A stretch of 64,000 bases of DNA from Porphyra umbilicalis. Its lineage: Eukaryota > Rhodophyta > Bangiophyceae > Bangiales > Bangiaceae. Position 1 is the stretch's first letter. Each line of letters opens with the position of its first letter. The stretch spans positions 426,309 through 490,308 of the forward strand of contig KV918765.1 of the NCBI GenBank assembly GCA_002049455.2, in the 5' to 3' direction. Under the pieces are notes generated by a model. It saw only the letters and a program-made list of their open reading frames with translations, made no database searches and was not told the DNA's origin. The position numbers and the translations under genes were made by a program. Below, piece by piece: positions 1 to 12,313 of this stretch.

Positions 1-478
1 CAAGTCGGCACACGTAGCAAATGTGACGATGAGCGCGCCGCTCCTCCGTGCGGCTCAAGTAGCCGCCCGTGCTGCCAACCCAGCGCCATCCCCAGCCTGG
101 ATGAGCAGAAGGCCTGCGCGCCCACGGGCACGGGCACTCCTCAGGGCAGATGAAGACGTTGGAGCTCACGCTCTGCGCGCGCTTGCACTCAGTGCAGATG
201 CCTCTGAGGCCGCGTGGGAGCTGGGCCTTGGTGATGCCACGCGCCGAAGGCCCATGGGCCGGCCGCGGCGTGTAGGCGAGGGTGTCCTTCTCAGCAGGCT
301 CAGGCGGCCCTGCGCGAGAGCCCGAGCCCGATGGCGGCGACGCGGACAGCATCGAGCTGGCGGGGGCCGTAGGCGACGAGTTGGCGTGTGATAAGGAGTC
401 GGAGAGGGGTGCAGAGTCGGCTGGGGGTGTCGACGACAAGTTGGGCGTCTCAGCTGGCGCGGCAGGTGAGTCCGGCAT
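1..478 (-). CDS. Cys-rich putative zinc-binding protein, partial (runs off left edge)
   Basis: An open frame on the minus strand starts at ATG 478 and is still open at base 1, so the C terminus lies outside the window. The first 75 or so residues are Ser/Pro/Ala-rich and probably disordered. The following part has Cys pairs typical of zinc-binding folds: CTEC, a CPEECPC cluster and CYVC near the edge. The frame also stays open upstream of the ATG to about base 670, where another CxxC (CARC) sits just before the chosen Met, so the true start or an upstream exon may lie there. I do not recognise the family; a zinc ribbon or RING-like protein is possible. The coding call rests on the ordered Cys pattern. 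Confidence 0.42.
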   Translation of the reverse strand, partial: MPDSPAAPAETPNLSSTPPADSAPLSDSLSHANSSPTAPASSMLSASPPSGSGSRAGPPEPAEKDTLAYTPRPAHGPSARGITKAQLPRGLRGICTECKRAQSVSSNVFICPEECPCPWARRPSAHPGWGWRWVGSTGGYLSRTEERRAHRHICYVCRL

Positions 479-3048
479 GGTAGTGCCGCAGCGAGCGCAA
501 CGTAGCAACGCAGCAGCGCGAGACAAAGCGTCACCTTGTGCCGGGCACCGACGGACGCCCAGATCGCGGTCTATTCGACACGAGCGAAGAAGACGTAGGT
601 AGTCCAGAAGCCGTGTGGAAACTAGTCGGTGGCAAGCCGCCGTAGACACTGCCCCCACCCAACTCACACCAGGTCAATGCGTCAGGAGCGAAAACGTCGC
701 GCAGGGGTGAGGGTGTGCACGGCGTTCGTGCGCGTGATTGCACGAGAGGGTGGGTACGGCGGCGGCAGCGCAAACGGAACGAGTCCTCAGGCATGCGCGA
801 TCCCTCACGCGCTCTTTGCGTTCGCGAGCGGGGGGAGGGGAGGGGCGCCAATGGCCAACGGGGCGCGGATGGCGAAGGGGCGCACAAAAGGCCACCAGCT
901 CAGATGATACCACACCCCCTCGCACAGTACCCTGCAAGACGGCCAAGGAGCGCCGCCAATCACGAGGTTTACGTGTGGCCCGAAAGCAGGCACTCAAAGA
1001 CAGGCCAACACCAGGGCCATGAGAGCCATGACGTCTGACTGTTGGATTGTGGAGACCAAGGGCACTGCAAAAAACGCCGCCCAGAGCTTGTGCAGGCGTC
1101 GCCGAGGGTTAGCCGAGTGCGGGTCAGTCTTCTAACCAATCGAAAATCGGCTGGCATGAGACGCTCGCTGGCGCAGCAAGAGTGTCTCGGGGTGCAGCCC
1201 TGCGCATGCGCCACCTGTCAACTAATCGCAGGCACGGGAGAGACGCTGCACTATCCTCATGGTTCCCGGCCTCGCGCACCGAGCCCCTCGCGCCGCGCGT
1301 ATGTCTACGTATTGAGTGCGAGGACGCCCAATAAAGAAGCACGCCTGCATTTGGCTCGCCTGCTCCCCGATCGGGCAGAGACGATCAGGACCAATCAGCT
1401 GCGGTCATGTATGAGGAGCGCCGCAACTCAACACACCTCGCTTCCGACGAGATATATGAGATGGGCACTTGCCACAGGGAAACGACGGACGATTCGTGGA
1501 AGGTAACAGTGTGACACTACCGCGCCTTGCGAACTGCTCTCATGACGCACGCATCCTGGCGACGTGGCTGTCGATCAGGCGGCGGGACGACAGCAAAGAT
1601 ACGGAAGTCACGTCGGCCACTGCATTGCCGCCCACTGATTGGGTACGGAAAAGTATACGTGTCCGTTCCAGGGGCTGGTCGTACCGCAGTTCCGCCTCTC
1701 AGCCGGGGCCACGGCACTGCGAGCCTTTTCCATATGTCGCCATGGCGACGCCCCAGTGTGGAATCTGGTGCGATGCATCCTCTGGCCGTGCACGAGACCT
1801 CTACTCCAATAGATGAGCTTCGCGCGTCCACAGGCAGCTTTGTGGTTTAGATCACATGTGGCGGGTAACGATAGAATCCTCATTCTTTGTGGCACGACAC
1901 ATTCTGAGTTAGACCCACCAAACGACTCATCTCAACAAGAGCTTTCGATCGCTCTTGGTCGCGAGTCCGAAAGACCGATGGTCGCGGAGTATTGGCCAAT
2001 GTAAAAAAATGTTCATCTCTGAAGCGACTTTCGGAATCGAGGCCTGCTGCCTCTCAGAGGGCGATTCCCCCAGGCGACTTAAGGATGACCGAATCTTCGA
2101 AGCAGGCTTTCTCGGTTCGACCGTCGTGGAAAAGATGAGGATTCTATCGTCGTCCGCCACACATGATGCTGTTTACTGATTGGTAAATTGCACGATTGGA
2201 TCCGGGGACAATTTCTTAGTGTAATGCGATCTCCTGCAATCTTGATCCACACGTCGACCCAAGCGACCTCATAGCAACCCGTTGACTTGGCTACTCCTGT
2301 CTTTCTGCTGTCTTTCTCCCATGAGCCTCTCGGAGCGTCACGGCCGCGCCGAAAGCCGCTACAGAGTCGTGCTAGGCCGATGCGTCGAGATCAAACTCGC
2401 GCACTCCTACTCACGTCACGCTTTCTGGTCTTCTTCTACATGACCGGGGCCGCCTTTGATGATTCCCTGGGCCACCCGGGTCAGAAATGGGAGCTGAACG
2501 AGCACATTGGGCCTGGAAAGAGGGATATGTCTGGAATAAAGCAGTGGCATGCGTCCGCTCGCCCCCCTCAGCTGCGCAAAGCCTGCTTTGGAACTACCAT
2601 TGCAACGTGCGGGAGGGAGCGGCAAGCCGCAAGCTGCGTCAATCATATATATTTTTCCCGCTCTGTACCTTTTCGTAATGCTTGCTATCTGCGCCCCCCT
2701 CTCAGCCGTCGGATTTGTTGCATACGGGACAAAGTGGGACTGAGAAACATTGACAGACGCAAGCTGCTTGTCGGAGCAGCGGCTTTGTCACTACCAGTCG
2801 ACGTCAATACGCACACAAGCATTCAATCTGAGACGATATGGACGACCGAGCTCGTGGAGCCTGTACGGCTCTTTCGCTCCTTCCCCACAAACCTACTCAT
2901 CGTCCAACATGAAATGCAGATGAACAAAACGATTAAGATGGCGGCCTGGCATGGGCCCTCGTGGGAGGCCCGGCGAGGGCCTCCATCTCTTGAACGTCAG
3001 CAAGCCGTCTTCACGGCAAAGTACTCCCGTGAATAGAGACCCTCTGCC
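479..3048. other. Intergenic region with one MITE-like repeat
   Basis: No convincing gene is seen here. Open frames exist on both strands but overlap each other and lack domain-like composition. The only structured item is the inverted-repeat element at about 1852-2166. Confidence 0.5.
1852..2166. mobile_element. MITE-like element with about 33-bp imperfect terminal inverted repeats
   Basis: The left end carries ATGTGGCGG followed by CGATAGAATCCTCAT, and the right end carries the reverse complement of both blocks with a few mismatches and a 2-base offset. There is no coding capacity. I could not identify a clean target-site duplication, so the superfamily is open. Confidence 0.5.
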
Positions 3049-4361
3049 CTACACAGCCTCGCCCGCGTGACCCAACTTTTCCTTGGAAGGCTCGTCCACA
3101 CTCTCGGCCTTGTTCTGGGCCAGGTTGAGTTTGGCACGGTCGCCGGCCATCGTCACGCTGACAACGACAATTTCGTCATCATCGTCCCCGTCAGATGCCG
3201 CTACGCTTGAGGCCGCGCCGGCCTTGTGCGTATCACCAACTGGGGCAGAAACAGCCCGCCACTCAATCGTGAGAGAGGACGAGCAGAGCTTGCACAATGA
3301 AAGAACGGCCTTGCGCGTCGAGGCCACCGCCGTAGATGTGAGAGCGGTCACTTGGTCGCTATGAATGGCGTCCAAGGCCGTGTCACACGCCGAGGCCCAG
3401 CGAAGCGCACCCCGGTAGGTCTTGCCTGTCAGCCACAGGTGCTTGAGCGCAAAATGAAACTTGCTCGTCATGAGGATGTCGCGCGTGCGATCGTCGATGG
3501 TGACGGCCTGGAGGTGAGCTAACTGAGCCTCAAGAAGCGCCGCGACGGTGCCATTGTTGTTCACGGCTTCCATGGCCGCCTGAAACTGGGCGACCGTGTA
3601 TCCCTTGTCCAACGCCAGCTCGGCCGCCTCAATCTGCTGGGCCGTCATGCAACCCGCGTCGTCGTCATTGTCAGCGGCAGTGGCTCCGACGGCCGCGCCT
3701 GCGGCCGCTTCGCGCTTCACCTTGACCTTCTTGCCGTGCACGTCGTCGCCGTTCGACAGGCCGTCGGCGGCCTTGCGCTTGGTCCCGGTGCCGGCCTCAT
3801 CCGAGGTCGCCGCGCTCCCCCCCTTACTCTTCGTGTCACGCTCACACACAGGGCTCGAGACGGCAGGGGCGGCCTGGTTATTGGTTCCTGTGCCGGACTC
3901 GTCGGAGGCCGCCGCGCCTCTCTCCTCGAGGCTCGGGCCGCTGACAGGGCGGCAGCCTGGCGAGGCGCCGCCCTTGACGTCAGTGGCCTCGTTGAAAGCC
4001 AAACGCTCTTCATCATGCGCCGTGTCGCGCGCTTCGCGACCATCGACTTGGCAAGCCTTGTTAGAGGCCTGTCCGCCACTAGTAGCCTCCACTTGATCGA
4101 GGACGTCGTGGGCACGGCGGCTGCTACGGAAACAGCCTCCACAATTCCGAGGTCGCCGCCACCGTTGTTCGCCATTTCACGCTCAGTGTCGGCATCGGCC
4201 ATGTCGCCAGGCCGCCAAGGTGCCGCGTCGACAGCGCAGGATGAGCAAGCGTCGTCGCCGCCGTCTGCGCCGGCGCGCCTCAGCGTGGCCGCGTGCGCGG
4301 CCACAGGTGTGGCGCGGAGAGCAGTAAAGGGAGCGTCATTCGCCTCAGAGGGTGAATCCAT
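3049..4361 (-). CDS. Acidic nuclear-type protein of unknown function, probable 59-nt intron
   Basis: Two minus-strand frames (4361-4128 and 4068-3049) join exactly in phase if a 59-nt intron at 4127-4069 (GTAGCA...ACAG) is removed, giving 417 codons. The alternative is a frameshift. The N-terminal part is acidic. The middle repeats the pattern SDE(S/A)GTGT and is followed by a basic cluster (GKKVKVKRE) that looks like a nuclear localisation signal. The C-terminal 200 residues look globular and helix-rich, then end in an acidic DGDDDDE stretch. I recognise no family. The proposed intron is short and its donor differs from the GTACGT donors of the zinc-finger gene in this window, so the splice is less certain than the coding status. 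Confidence 0.5.
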
Positions 4362-5756
4362 CTCTGCTCGTCAGGTGACGTGCGCTCGAAGGGCTGGTAA
4401 GTGCACGCTGCAAAAGCTTAAGAGCACAGGACGACGACGCAGCTCGAGAGCTTGCCCAGACGGTGGGCGTCGGCCGTGCTAAAAGCAACCGCCGGCCGAC
4501 AGCCCCCCTCGCCAGCGACCCCGTGGAAACGCCCAGTGTCACAGTGCCCGCTCCCCACTGAACGCGCTGTGGCGCGTTGGCAGACAGCAACGCCGCGCGA
4601 GCCAGGAATACAGTGGCCCGACGGTCTTGCATAGAGAAGTTCACTGCAGCCTGCCTTTAGTCCATTTCAGTCCAACACAGGCCCTTTGACGGCTTTCGCA
4701 CTGCGCCAGGACCCTCCTGCAATGCAGGTCGCACAAGGTTTCCAACAATCAAACCGTCTGCCCAGCGGGACGTTGCCACCGTCAATTGTGTCACACGTGC
4801 CGAGCCCTCAGTGGATTACTCCTTCTTTATGGCGAGGCTAGTGAGGTACCTCTCCAGTCCCCCCGCAGCGTATCATTGGTGGCCGTGCGCTGCGGCTCAC
4901 GCAACGCTGCAGGGCCGCCCAGCATCGTACTCAGTGATGGCACCTCAGAAGATTTTGTGTCCAGGTAGGTTCTGTGATGTTCGAGTCTGATTGGCTGCTC
5001 ACAACTGGTCCCGAGTTTTGAAACGCTACACTGATCTCTTGTCAATGTCGTCTCGCTCTGCGGTCCGCCTCCAACCATAGACATGTGCTCTCAGTTGTGC
5101 TTTGCGACGGACCGCAGCCGCGATACGTCTCTCTCTTGATGGTGTGTGATCTCGTCAACCGATCGCAGCGGTCCATGTGGCCCCACCACCGACGACACAG
5201 TTGTGGCACCTCGATTACTGGACCGTGCGCCGTATTCGGGTGTTCTCACGCCGTCGGCCGCCTTACTTCAATGCCCACTTCAGTCACAGCAAAGTGCCTG
5301 TGTCCATCCAGACAAATCCCTCGGGGCTACGTCGTCTCTCGCCTCTCCGTGCTTCGTCTGGTACAGCTATAGCCGCATCAAAGACCTGTTTGCTCCCCCT
5401 CGCTCGGGGCCCTCTGTCTTATTTCCCTTCTCCCCAGGAGATACGAGAGAGCGCATGCAAGAAACTGTTTTGCTCAGCTCATGCGTGCGCACTGCGACAA
5501 TCATATTACAACATCTTCGGACCACAAAAAAAACTGTAGGGTGGAAGATCACATTCACTGCAGACACGCTACTCGCCCCACCGCTCGTTTCTCACCCGCC
5601 TACCGCCTCTTCCGCACCCAGCACACACGAAGAAAAGGAACACAATGTGAGGCATGCGGCCCGGCATGGACACCCTCCACAGGCCTGGAAAAGGCCCGTA
5701 TCTTGGCGCAGAGCAGCTTGGGAGTCCCTTTTGGCTTTGTCCCAGGCCACGTTCTT
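4362..5756. other. Intergenic region
   Basis: The stretch lies between two minus-strand acidic genes and holds the presumed promoter of the 3049-4361 gene. I see no domain-bearing frame, RNA gene or clear repeat. Confidence 0.45.
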
Positions 5757-6311
5757 CTAAACCTTGACCGTCTTGTGAGCTTTGCGCTTGGGAGCGGCGG
5801 CGTCACCGTCGGCACTGCGCTTGACGGCCACGCTGGCCTGGTTCGAGGCCATGCCGCCGCTCCCACCACGACTCTCCGGTGAGGCGCCGTCCCAAAACTC
5901 CAGGCCGGCACTTGAAAGGCCTTCAAACTCCTTGCACTTGGACCCTAGCGCAACTTTGTCGTTGGCTGCCCCGACGCTGCTCACTTCTGGCGTTCCTGGA
6001 GCGTAGAGGAAGACCTCCTCCACCGTCGGCAAGCCGTGCTTGCACTTGATGTCAGAGAAGCTTTGGGCCTGGTCGGAGGCCGTCGGTTCCGACATGAAGC
6101 TGCTGCCCGAGGCCTCGTTCGGCGTGTCATAGTCGGCCTCGTCCGAGGCCGCCGCCATGCCCGTACGAATCGCCTCCGCCAATCGGCTACGGTGCTTTGC
6201 CGCCTTGGCCTGCTGGGCCAGGATGGCCGGGAGACGACGGGCCCCCTCGCGTGCCGCGGCCCGGGCACGCTCGAGCGCGGCCGCGCGGGCGGCCGAGGCC
6301 GCTTCGTCCAT
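5757..6311 (-). CDS. Small acidic/basic protein of unknown function
   Basis: An open frame of 184 codons starts at ATG 6311; the frame remains open upstream to 6764, with another ATG at 6386. The N-terminal third is Ala/Arg-rich and strongly helical (repeated ARAAA and ERARAAARE type segments), likely coiled coil. The middle is acidic and Ser-rich. The C terminus is basic (KRKAHKTVKV), like a nuclear signal. It resembles the neighbouring 3049-4361 gene in style (acidic SDEA stretches followed by KRK clusters) and lies on the same strand, so the two could be diverged relatives, but I cannot align them. The function is unknown. Confidence 0.45.
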   Translation of the reverse strand: MDEAASAARAAALERARAAAREGARRLPAILAQQAKAAKHRSRLAEAIRTGMAAASDEADYDTPNEASGSSFMSEPTASDQAQSFSDIKCKHGLPTVEEVFLYAPGTPEVSSVGAANDKVALGSKCKEFEGLSSAGLEFWDGASPESRGGSGGMASNQASVAVKRSADGDAAAPKRKAHKTVKV

Positions 6312-9300
6312 GGCAATTACAGAGAATCGGCGAGCGTGGGAGGGATCCTCACCGGGGCGGACGATTTGCAGGGCGTGCCAGTTCATGCACCGATGCTCGG
6401 CCCTGATAAGGCCGCGGTGATAGATACACCCAATGTCGTTCGTCCCGAGCCCCGGGACTCCGTCAGCATCCCTCAGGTTGTGCTCGCTGCGTTCCAAGCG
6501 TCGGAACGACCGCGGTTGCTGCCACCCCAGTGCGAGTGCATCCAGTGTGAGTGCTTGCCACAGGCCCCCACGTTCGCTTTTGGCGGGGAGGGACGTCACG
6601 GCCGGGACCTGGTTCCAAATCAGCTCGGCTGTGAAGCCGCCGACACGATCATCGGCGCTGCACGTGCCTTGCCCTGAGTGGCTTTCCAAGCCGTGGTACG
6701 TCGCTCCGGCCGTGCTTCGCGCTCCCCCTGGCAACGTAGTCCGTGCCTGCGCTTCCGAGATCAAATCAGGTCAAACGTGTCACCGTTCTGACCACCGCGC
6801 TGCACAGGATTTGCCCTGAGACACATGGTGATCATGAAACTGGCATCTATTCGAGTGACGATCGCCTCCATGACCGCAAATTTAGGCCAGATTTTGTTCC
6901 CAATAGGCTTCGTGTCACAGTTTTTCGCAACGATCGGGCTACGATCGCCCATGCACACAGCTGCGATTGCCCATCAACACGCGACGGGCGCGGCAGAGTC
7001 AACTGGGGCGTCTGGGACGGTTGAGTTCGGAAGGCCACAACCATCAACACGCGCTCTCATTTCCGCAGATAAAAATGATGTAGCCTACCCTTTTTTTGAC
7101 AAGTGCATGGCCGCTGTCAGCATCAGTTCGGAAAGGCTCGTTGCCGGTTCGACACCCAATCAAACAACTACACGTTTGCTTACGTAGCGCTCTTAAATAG
7201 TTCGGAAGCGGCTCGATGCGGACACTGTTGGCGTTGCTCTAAGGCCGCGGTTCGCCACTCTCCCAAACCCCTGGTCGGCTGGAGAAAGATAGAAGTGCAC
7301 ACACGGCACTGGTACGTACGATGGACTCCTTCAGCTAACACCAGTGCCAGGTCCGCCACCGTGGCCCTGAATAGGGACCGAGAAGTTTCGTGCAGGGGGT
7401 CAGCACAGGACAAGACAGCTAGAAGGGGGTGTGCAACGCATCAGAGTCAGGCATGGCGGTACCTGGTGGTACCGTAACAAAAAAATGCTCTCCAGTGTCA
7501 AATTCGGCCCACACTCGCTGCTCATCTCGAGGGGGAAGGGGGAAAACCGTACTTCTCTCTTGCACCGGTATCAGTCATCGCGGGACCCTCCCCAAGGTGA
7601 TGGTTACTGAAAACGGACGCAACCATGAAAGAGTTTTCGGGGACGCCTCTGTGCAAGACGCTTTCAGGGGTGAGATCAATGAAGGATCGCGTGTTGATCC
7701 ACCGCTGGTTTTTGGTGGTGCCGCACCCCCCTCAGAGTTGCCGTGTGAAGCGACGCAGAAATGCGTCCAGACGCAATTGCGTTTCGGCCACTCAGGTTCC
7801 TGCGCGTTGCCGAAGGGCTTTCGGACGATGTCTGTAAAGTTCCGACCCAGAAGAGCCACCTTGACTAGGCGTGGGTGCCCCCCCCAGCGGTGTGCGGCCG
7901 AGCAGCTTCGTCAACAAAACGCTTCTCCCGGCCTTGTCCCACTTCTATGTTCACCCACATCCCTTTCCCACCGACGGCGCAATTCCAAGGACGCTCGTGA
8001 TGTGTCTTTGCTTGTTGAAAACGCCACGATACAGCCCCGGCGTTACGCACGCTACCTTGCATCGAAAGGTTTCGACACTGTGCATCTCTTTTCTGTTTAC
8101 TGCGCGCACGTTCTTGTATCCAGTTTGCACCACCCCACCACGAGGAAAATGAACATTCTATGGTGTACGACCAGCAGGTACCAACGCAGAAATCGCGCCG
8201 TGCCGCCAGTCCGCGCTTCATCATGCCCCCAGTCCACGCTTGTCTGCGAGGCCGCCGTGTTCGGAACAGTCATAGTTAAGACAATCCGTAGCATTTAGGT
8301 TGACTGAACCATAGTTGATTCGTGGTCCACAGGGGCCGCATGACAAATACGAAATTCTCATACTTTCTTGGTTCTTTGGCGATGCTGTCATCGCCGCTGT
8401 CAGGGAGGGTAAAACGTCTCGCTTGTCGGGCCGTGTGGCCATATTGTTGGTATATCGGTAAATTTGATCGGTAAGGGTCTCGGTATCCCGATCAATAGTC
8501 GGTATTGTCCATTTTATCAACGGCCTTCCAGCCTTTCACACCACCACTCCATCGTCGTCACCGCACCGCCATGCTCTCTCTTCGACGCGCGCGCCGCATC
8601 CGCTCCTTCTTCGGGCCCGCGCTCCGCATCCGCCCCTTTTTTTGCCCCCCGCCCTCCCCTTTTCTTTGCGCCCGCGCGCCGCATCTGCCCCATTCTTTGC
8701 CCCCCTCCCTCCCCCCATCCGCACGCCATGCAAGTCGCGCTGTACTGACGTTCGTTTTTTGCCTCCATGCGTTTCACGTCCTTCCCCGTTCCCCCCCCCG
8801 GCCCCTGCCGGAGTGTTTACTCATCTCTTGTTCATTTCTTGAGGCATCGGGCGGCCTCCGCTGTCGACCTCCCCCTGCGTGTGGCGGAACGCCGGGTGCT
8901 GTGCTTGTTTGCATTGCTGACCATTGCTTTATACTGAGAACCATACGACAAAGATGAAGATATCAAATGGGGACCGACAATGAGGACGTGACAACTGGAG
9001 AAGAGAAAAAGACACAGCGCCAACGGGGTAAGAAAAAAGGGACCCAACGCCATGGTGGTCACAAGAGCAAAGGGACATGACGACTAGCCGCCATTACAGT
9101 GACAAAGCTGGGAATTCTATGACAGCATCGAAAAGACATTCTCCCTCAATGTATTGCTAATCCCACAATTTTGTCCACATCGGCCAAGACCGGGACTGCT
9201 TTGTAAAACAGGCCAACCATTGGTCTAGAACAGCATCAAACAGGTGCTGAGTGCGTATCTTCGACGCGCCATTGGCTCTCCAACCGCCAGGTTCGTGCAG

Positions 9301-10784
9301 AATCGAGATTCTCCGTTTTCTTGAGATATTCTTCCTTTCTCAGTCGTCTCATGTGGTAAAGTAGCCCAGAGCAGTGAGTTATCGAGATTTTCTTCAGGAT
9401 TCTCAAATAATCTCAGAAACACGAGTGCGCCGATTGTGCGTTTGCGGGCCGTACGGGCACATTCTGTAAAGATGGGACCCGACATGCACTGCTGTTGCTC
9501 CTCTTGGCCAATCACAAACGTCCTTGCATTCCAGCTTGTGGGGGGTGGCGCTCCGGCCGTGGTGCGGACACTGTCCAGCTCACTCACACCTCGGCCGGGA
9601 CCAGTGCTTTGCCTGACAGGCGGTGAGTGTTTTCCGTATGTCCGACACGAAACAGCAGAGCACGACAGGCCGAGAAAATGAATGCAGACTGTCATCTTTG
9701 AAACGGAGGGCAAGTTCCACGATCTAAGTATATGTGTGCATCACTACACTTTGAGAGTACCCTGTCCTCATCATATTCGTATTTAATCCTGGGAGAGCTC
9801 GACAGACGCCACACACCGGGCGAGACACTCACCGATCCCATTAGTCGCCGACCAGATAGACCAGCAAAACAGCCACGATGCAATATTGATCGCACAAGAC
9901 ACCCGCGTCTAGTATGCAGGCCCTCCTGCTTCAGTCCAGCTCGCCTTCTCTGTCCAAGCAAGCGTGTCCTCTGCCCTTTCAAAAGATACCTGGGTATCCC
10001 TAAGAGGTAGTGTTGCGGCTGCGGAACTTCCGCGCCACCAAGTTTCCTTTGCGTCATAATGTTCGTAGCAGAGTTGGCGAGCGGTATGTTGTCGATGTAT
10101 GTGCCTTGATGTCTGGGGAATGCATGGCGCGCTGTGGTACGCAGGAGTATTATTAGTGGGGAGGCGAAGGGATGGATCCGAGCTTGCCCAGGTCAGACAC
10201 AGTCGAGGCCGTGGTGCTTGTCGGGTGGAGTACAGAGGCGGGAGGTTGGTATGGTCGGGGTCATGCGGTGGTCGTTACACTGTGTGGATGAGGTTGCGGA
10301 CGCGAGTGGGGCTCTAGCCACATATGCCACAAAATCGGAAACTTTATGAAACGTGAGACTACCGAGATATCGGAACAAAGTCGATAAATCAGTATTCCGA
10401 TTGGGAAACAGCATTTATCGCAAAGTTCGGTAAATGCCAACCTTAGTGGCCACGCCCTGACGGTCCAGAAACACAGAGCGACAGGACAGCTACGCATCGT
10501 TCGTCTGAGATGAGAACGTCCGCGAGATGCCATTGGCAACACGCCAGGTCTGACGTCATACTGTCATGTGGACTTTCATCCACCTCATCCAGCCTGATCC
10601 TGTGCATTCTATTTTGCGTATTTTGCAACGACTTCGGCAAATGAAGTATTATACCTTTGCAACATTCGGAATGTAACCCCCGCATCCTCATTTAAGAAAG
10701 ACAGACGTTTCTAACTAGACTCCTAACGCATCAACCGATAAAAGAAGGTCTGAAAAAAAAGGAAGACAACAGTAACCAACTCCG
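6312..10784. other. Intergenic region with a dispersed repeat
   Basis: I find no gene I can support. The longest plus frame (7429-8298) has no domain-like features and begins at no clear start. The structured part is the 698-bp dispersed repeat at 8532-9229. Confidence 0.45.
8532..9229 (+). repeat. Dispersed direct repeat, copy 1 (698 bp)
   Basis: This block is nearly identical to 24211-24908, with only scattered substitutions and small changes in homopolymer runs. The first half is C/T-rich; the second half is A-rich on the plus strand. Both copies end at TGGTCTAGA. No terminal inverted repeats or coding frame are apparent, so it may be a solo non-autonomous element or a segmental duplication. 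Confidence 0.8.
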
Positions 10785-10787
10785 TAA

Positions 10788-11677
10788 GAGCAAGCCCAGC
10801 GGTTCGGCTTATGGCGGAGAATCTCCGCTAACGCCAAATTATGGCGGGGAAGGGTGCCCAGCGGTCAGATTTATGGCGCGGAATCCACGCCAAACGCAGG
10901 GATGGCGGAGATCCGACGCTATAATCCGGTGGTATGGCGTGAGATCTACGCCATCCCAACGTTTGGCGGAGCCATATGGCGGAAACATGCCGCTGCGAAT
11001 CGAAAGGTCATCTCGAATATGAGGACAGGTGACACTTCGAAGTGGCCATGTGGTTTCTTTGAATCGCCTGACCAATGACTACAAGACACGTCCGGCTGCA
11101 ACGTCGCTTTCGAAGCCAGCGACCATGCATTCCCTCCTCCTGGAAGCACGGTGCAACAGGGAGGATTCAAATGCTGTCGTCTTTTTGCCAGTCACTGCCA
11201 TTGTGCTCTACATAAACAGAGAAGCGATCTAATATGTGCGTCTGTTTCTTCGTCGACATCTTCAGTTGATTTCAGCTGGCCGAGGGTCGGGGGGGGGTGG
11301 CGCTGAACTCATGCATTCTTCCTGGCGAGCGTGATGGCCCAGTCCCCCAAAACACGCCCTTCAACTCATGCGGGGGGGGTGCAGGGCGGGGGGGCAATAT
11401 GCGAATAGAGAGGGGAGGGAGTACATATCTTCCGCAGCGGGCGCTCCGCCAGCAGAAAACGCATGGTTTGCAGCTGGGATGGTGCAGGCGGGGCTCCTCC
11501 TCCACTTCCTGGCGCGGTCCCGAAGAATTCAGATTTTCCGCTATACTCTGGCGCCCGAACCGCTGGAAGACACCGACCATCGGCCGCTCCATAATTTGGA
11601 GGGGCCACTCACAATGCGCCACGAATCGAGTCGAAAACGCTATACTATGGCGTTGGCGGGCACCGCTGGGCTTGCTC
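10788..11677. mobile_element. Harbinger-like MITE, 890 bp, TAA target duplication
   Basis: The ends are inverted copies of GAGCAAGCCCAGCGGT, flanked on both sides by TAA (10785-10787 and 11678-11680). A 3-bp TWA target duplication is the hallmark of PIF/Harbinger elements. The interior is full of short palindromes built on ATGGCG...CGCCAT, and no transposase frame is visible, so it is non-autonomous. Confidence 0.7.
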
Positions 11678-11680
11678 TAA

Positions 11681-12126
11681 GAGCAAGTCTATCCGTGGGC
11701 CATTGTGCTATCGCCATCTGGCCGTAACTTTTGGCTATGGCCAAGAGCATCTCTATCAGTCAATTTTTGTGCTATATATGCAAATCCAGCTGCTCACCCC
11801 CTTCTGAAGGCCCATACCTCTCGGATGACTCGCAAAGCACCTTCCAGTACAGATGATGGCCTTGTATGGTTCGAAGTCCGCGCACAGAGGGCCTGTGGTA
11901 AGGTAGCCAAAACAATTCCAAACTGGCGCGTTCGAGAGGCGCTGTTGCTCGTCGTCCTATTGGTCCACGTCTTTGGCACAAAGGATGGCTATAGCTATCC
12001 TTCTGGCTATCCTGCGCACATTTGGCACGAAGGATAGCAATATGGCACAGGATATGGCAAAATGACCTCCCGATAGAGATGCCCTTGGCCATCGGATGGC
12101 AAAATGGCACACCGATAGACTTGATC
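11681..12126. mobile_element. Harbinger-like MITE, 446 bp, sharing its TAA with the neighbour
   Basis: The left end GAGCAAGTCTATC and the right end (inverted GATCAAGTCTATC) continue as an imperfect inverted repeat over roughly 80 bp each, so the whole element could fold back. It is flanked by TAA at 11678-11680 and 12127-12129. The left TAA is also the right duplication of the 890-bp element, and the first seven end bases agree apart from one substitution (GAGCAAG, GATCAAG), so the two are related. Confidence 0.7.
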
Positions 12127-12194
12127 TAAGAGAGGCTCACAAAAAAGAGCGCTACTGATCCATGTTCTCGTGTAGTATCTCAAGAGAAACGGAC

Positions 12195-12237
12195 CCACGT
12201 TCTATTCTAGAGATTACACATCTAGAATAGATCGTGG
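12195..12237. repeat. Perfect-core hairpin upstream of the 12314 gene
   Basis: Arms TCTATTCTAGA (12201-12211) and TCTAGAATAGA (12221-12231) are perfect inverted copies. The pairing extends outward to CCCACG/CGTGGG with few mismatches and a 9-nt loop. It could be a solo transposon end or a regulatory or structured RNA element. Confidence 0.5.
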
Positions 12238-12313
12238 GGGCTGTTTCCAGCGCCTGAGAGGCGGTAGAGTTGCAAACGATTTAGATCCAAATCCCCCTCC
12301 TGACGCCATTGCG

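Noticed and set aside
2287..3036. Plus-strand open frame of 249 codons
   Set aside because: It starts at a non-ATG codon, has no domain-like pattern, and its composition is unlike the supported genes.
7140..7165. tRNA T-arm (GGTTCGACACC)
   Set aside because: The T-arm-like string has no upstream A-box or anticodon arm.
7429..8298. Plus-strand open frame of 289 codons
   Set aside because: It shows mixed composition and no motif, and lies in a stretch with overlapping frames on both strands.
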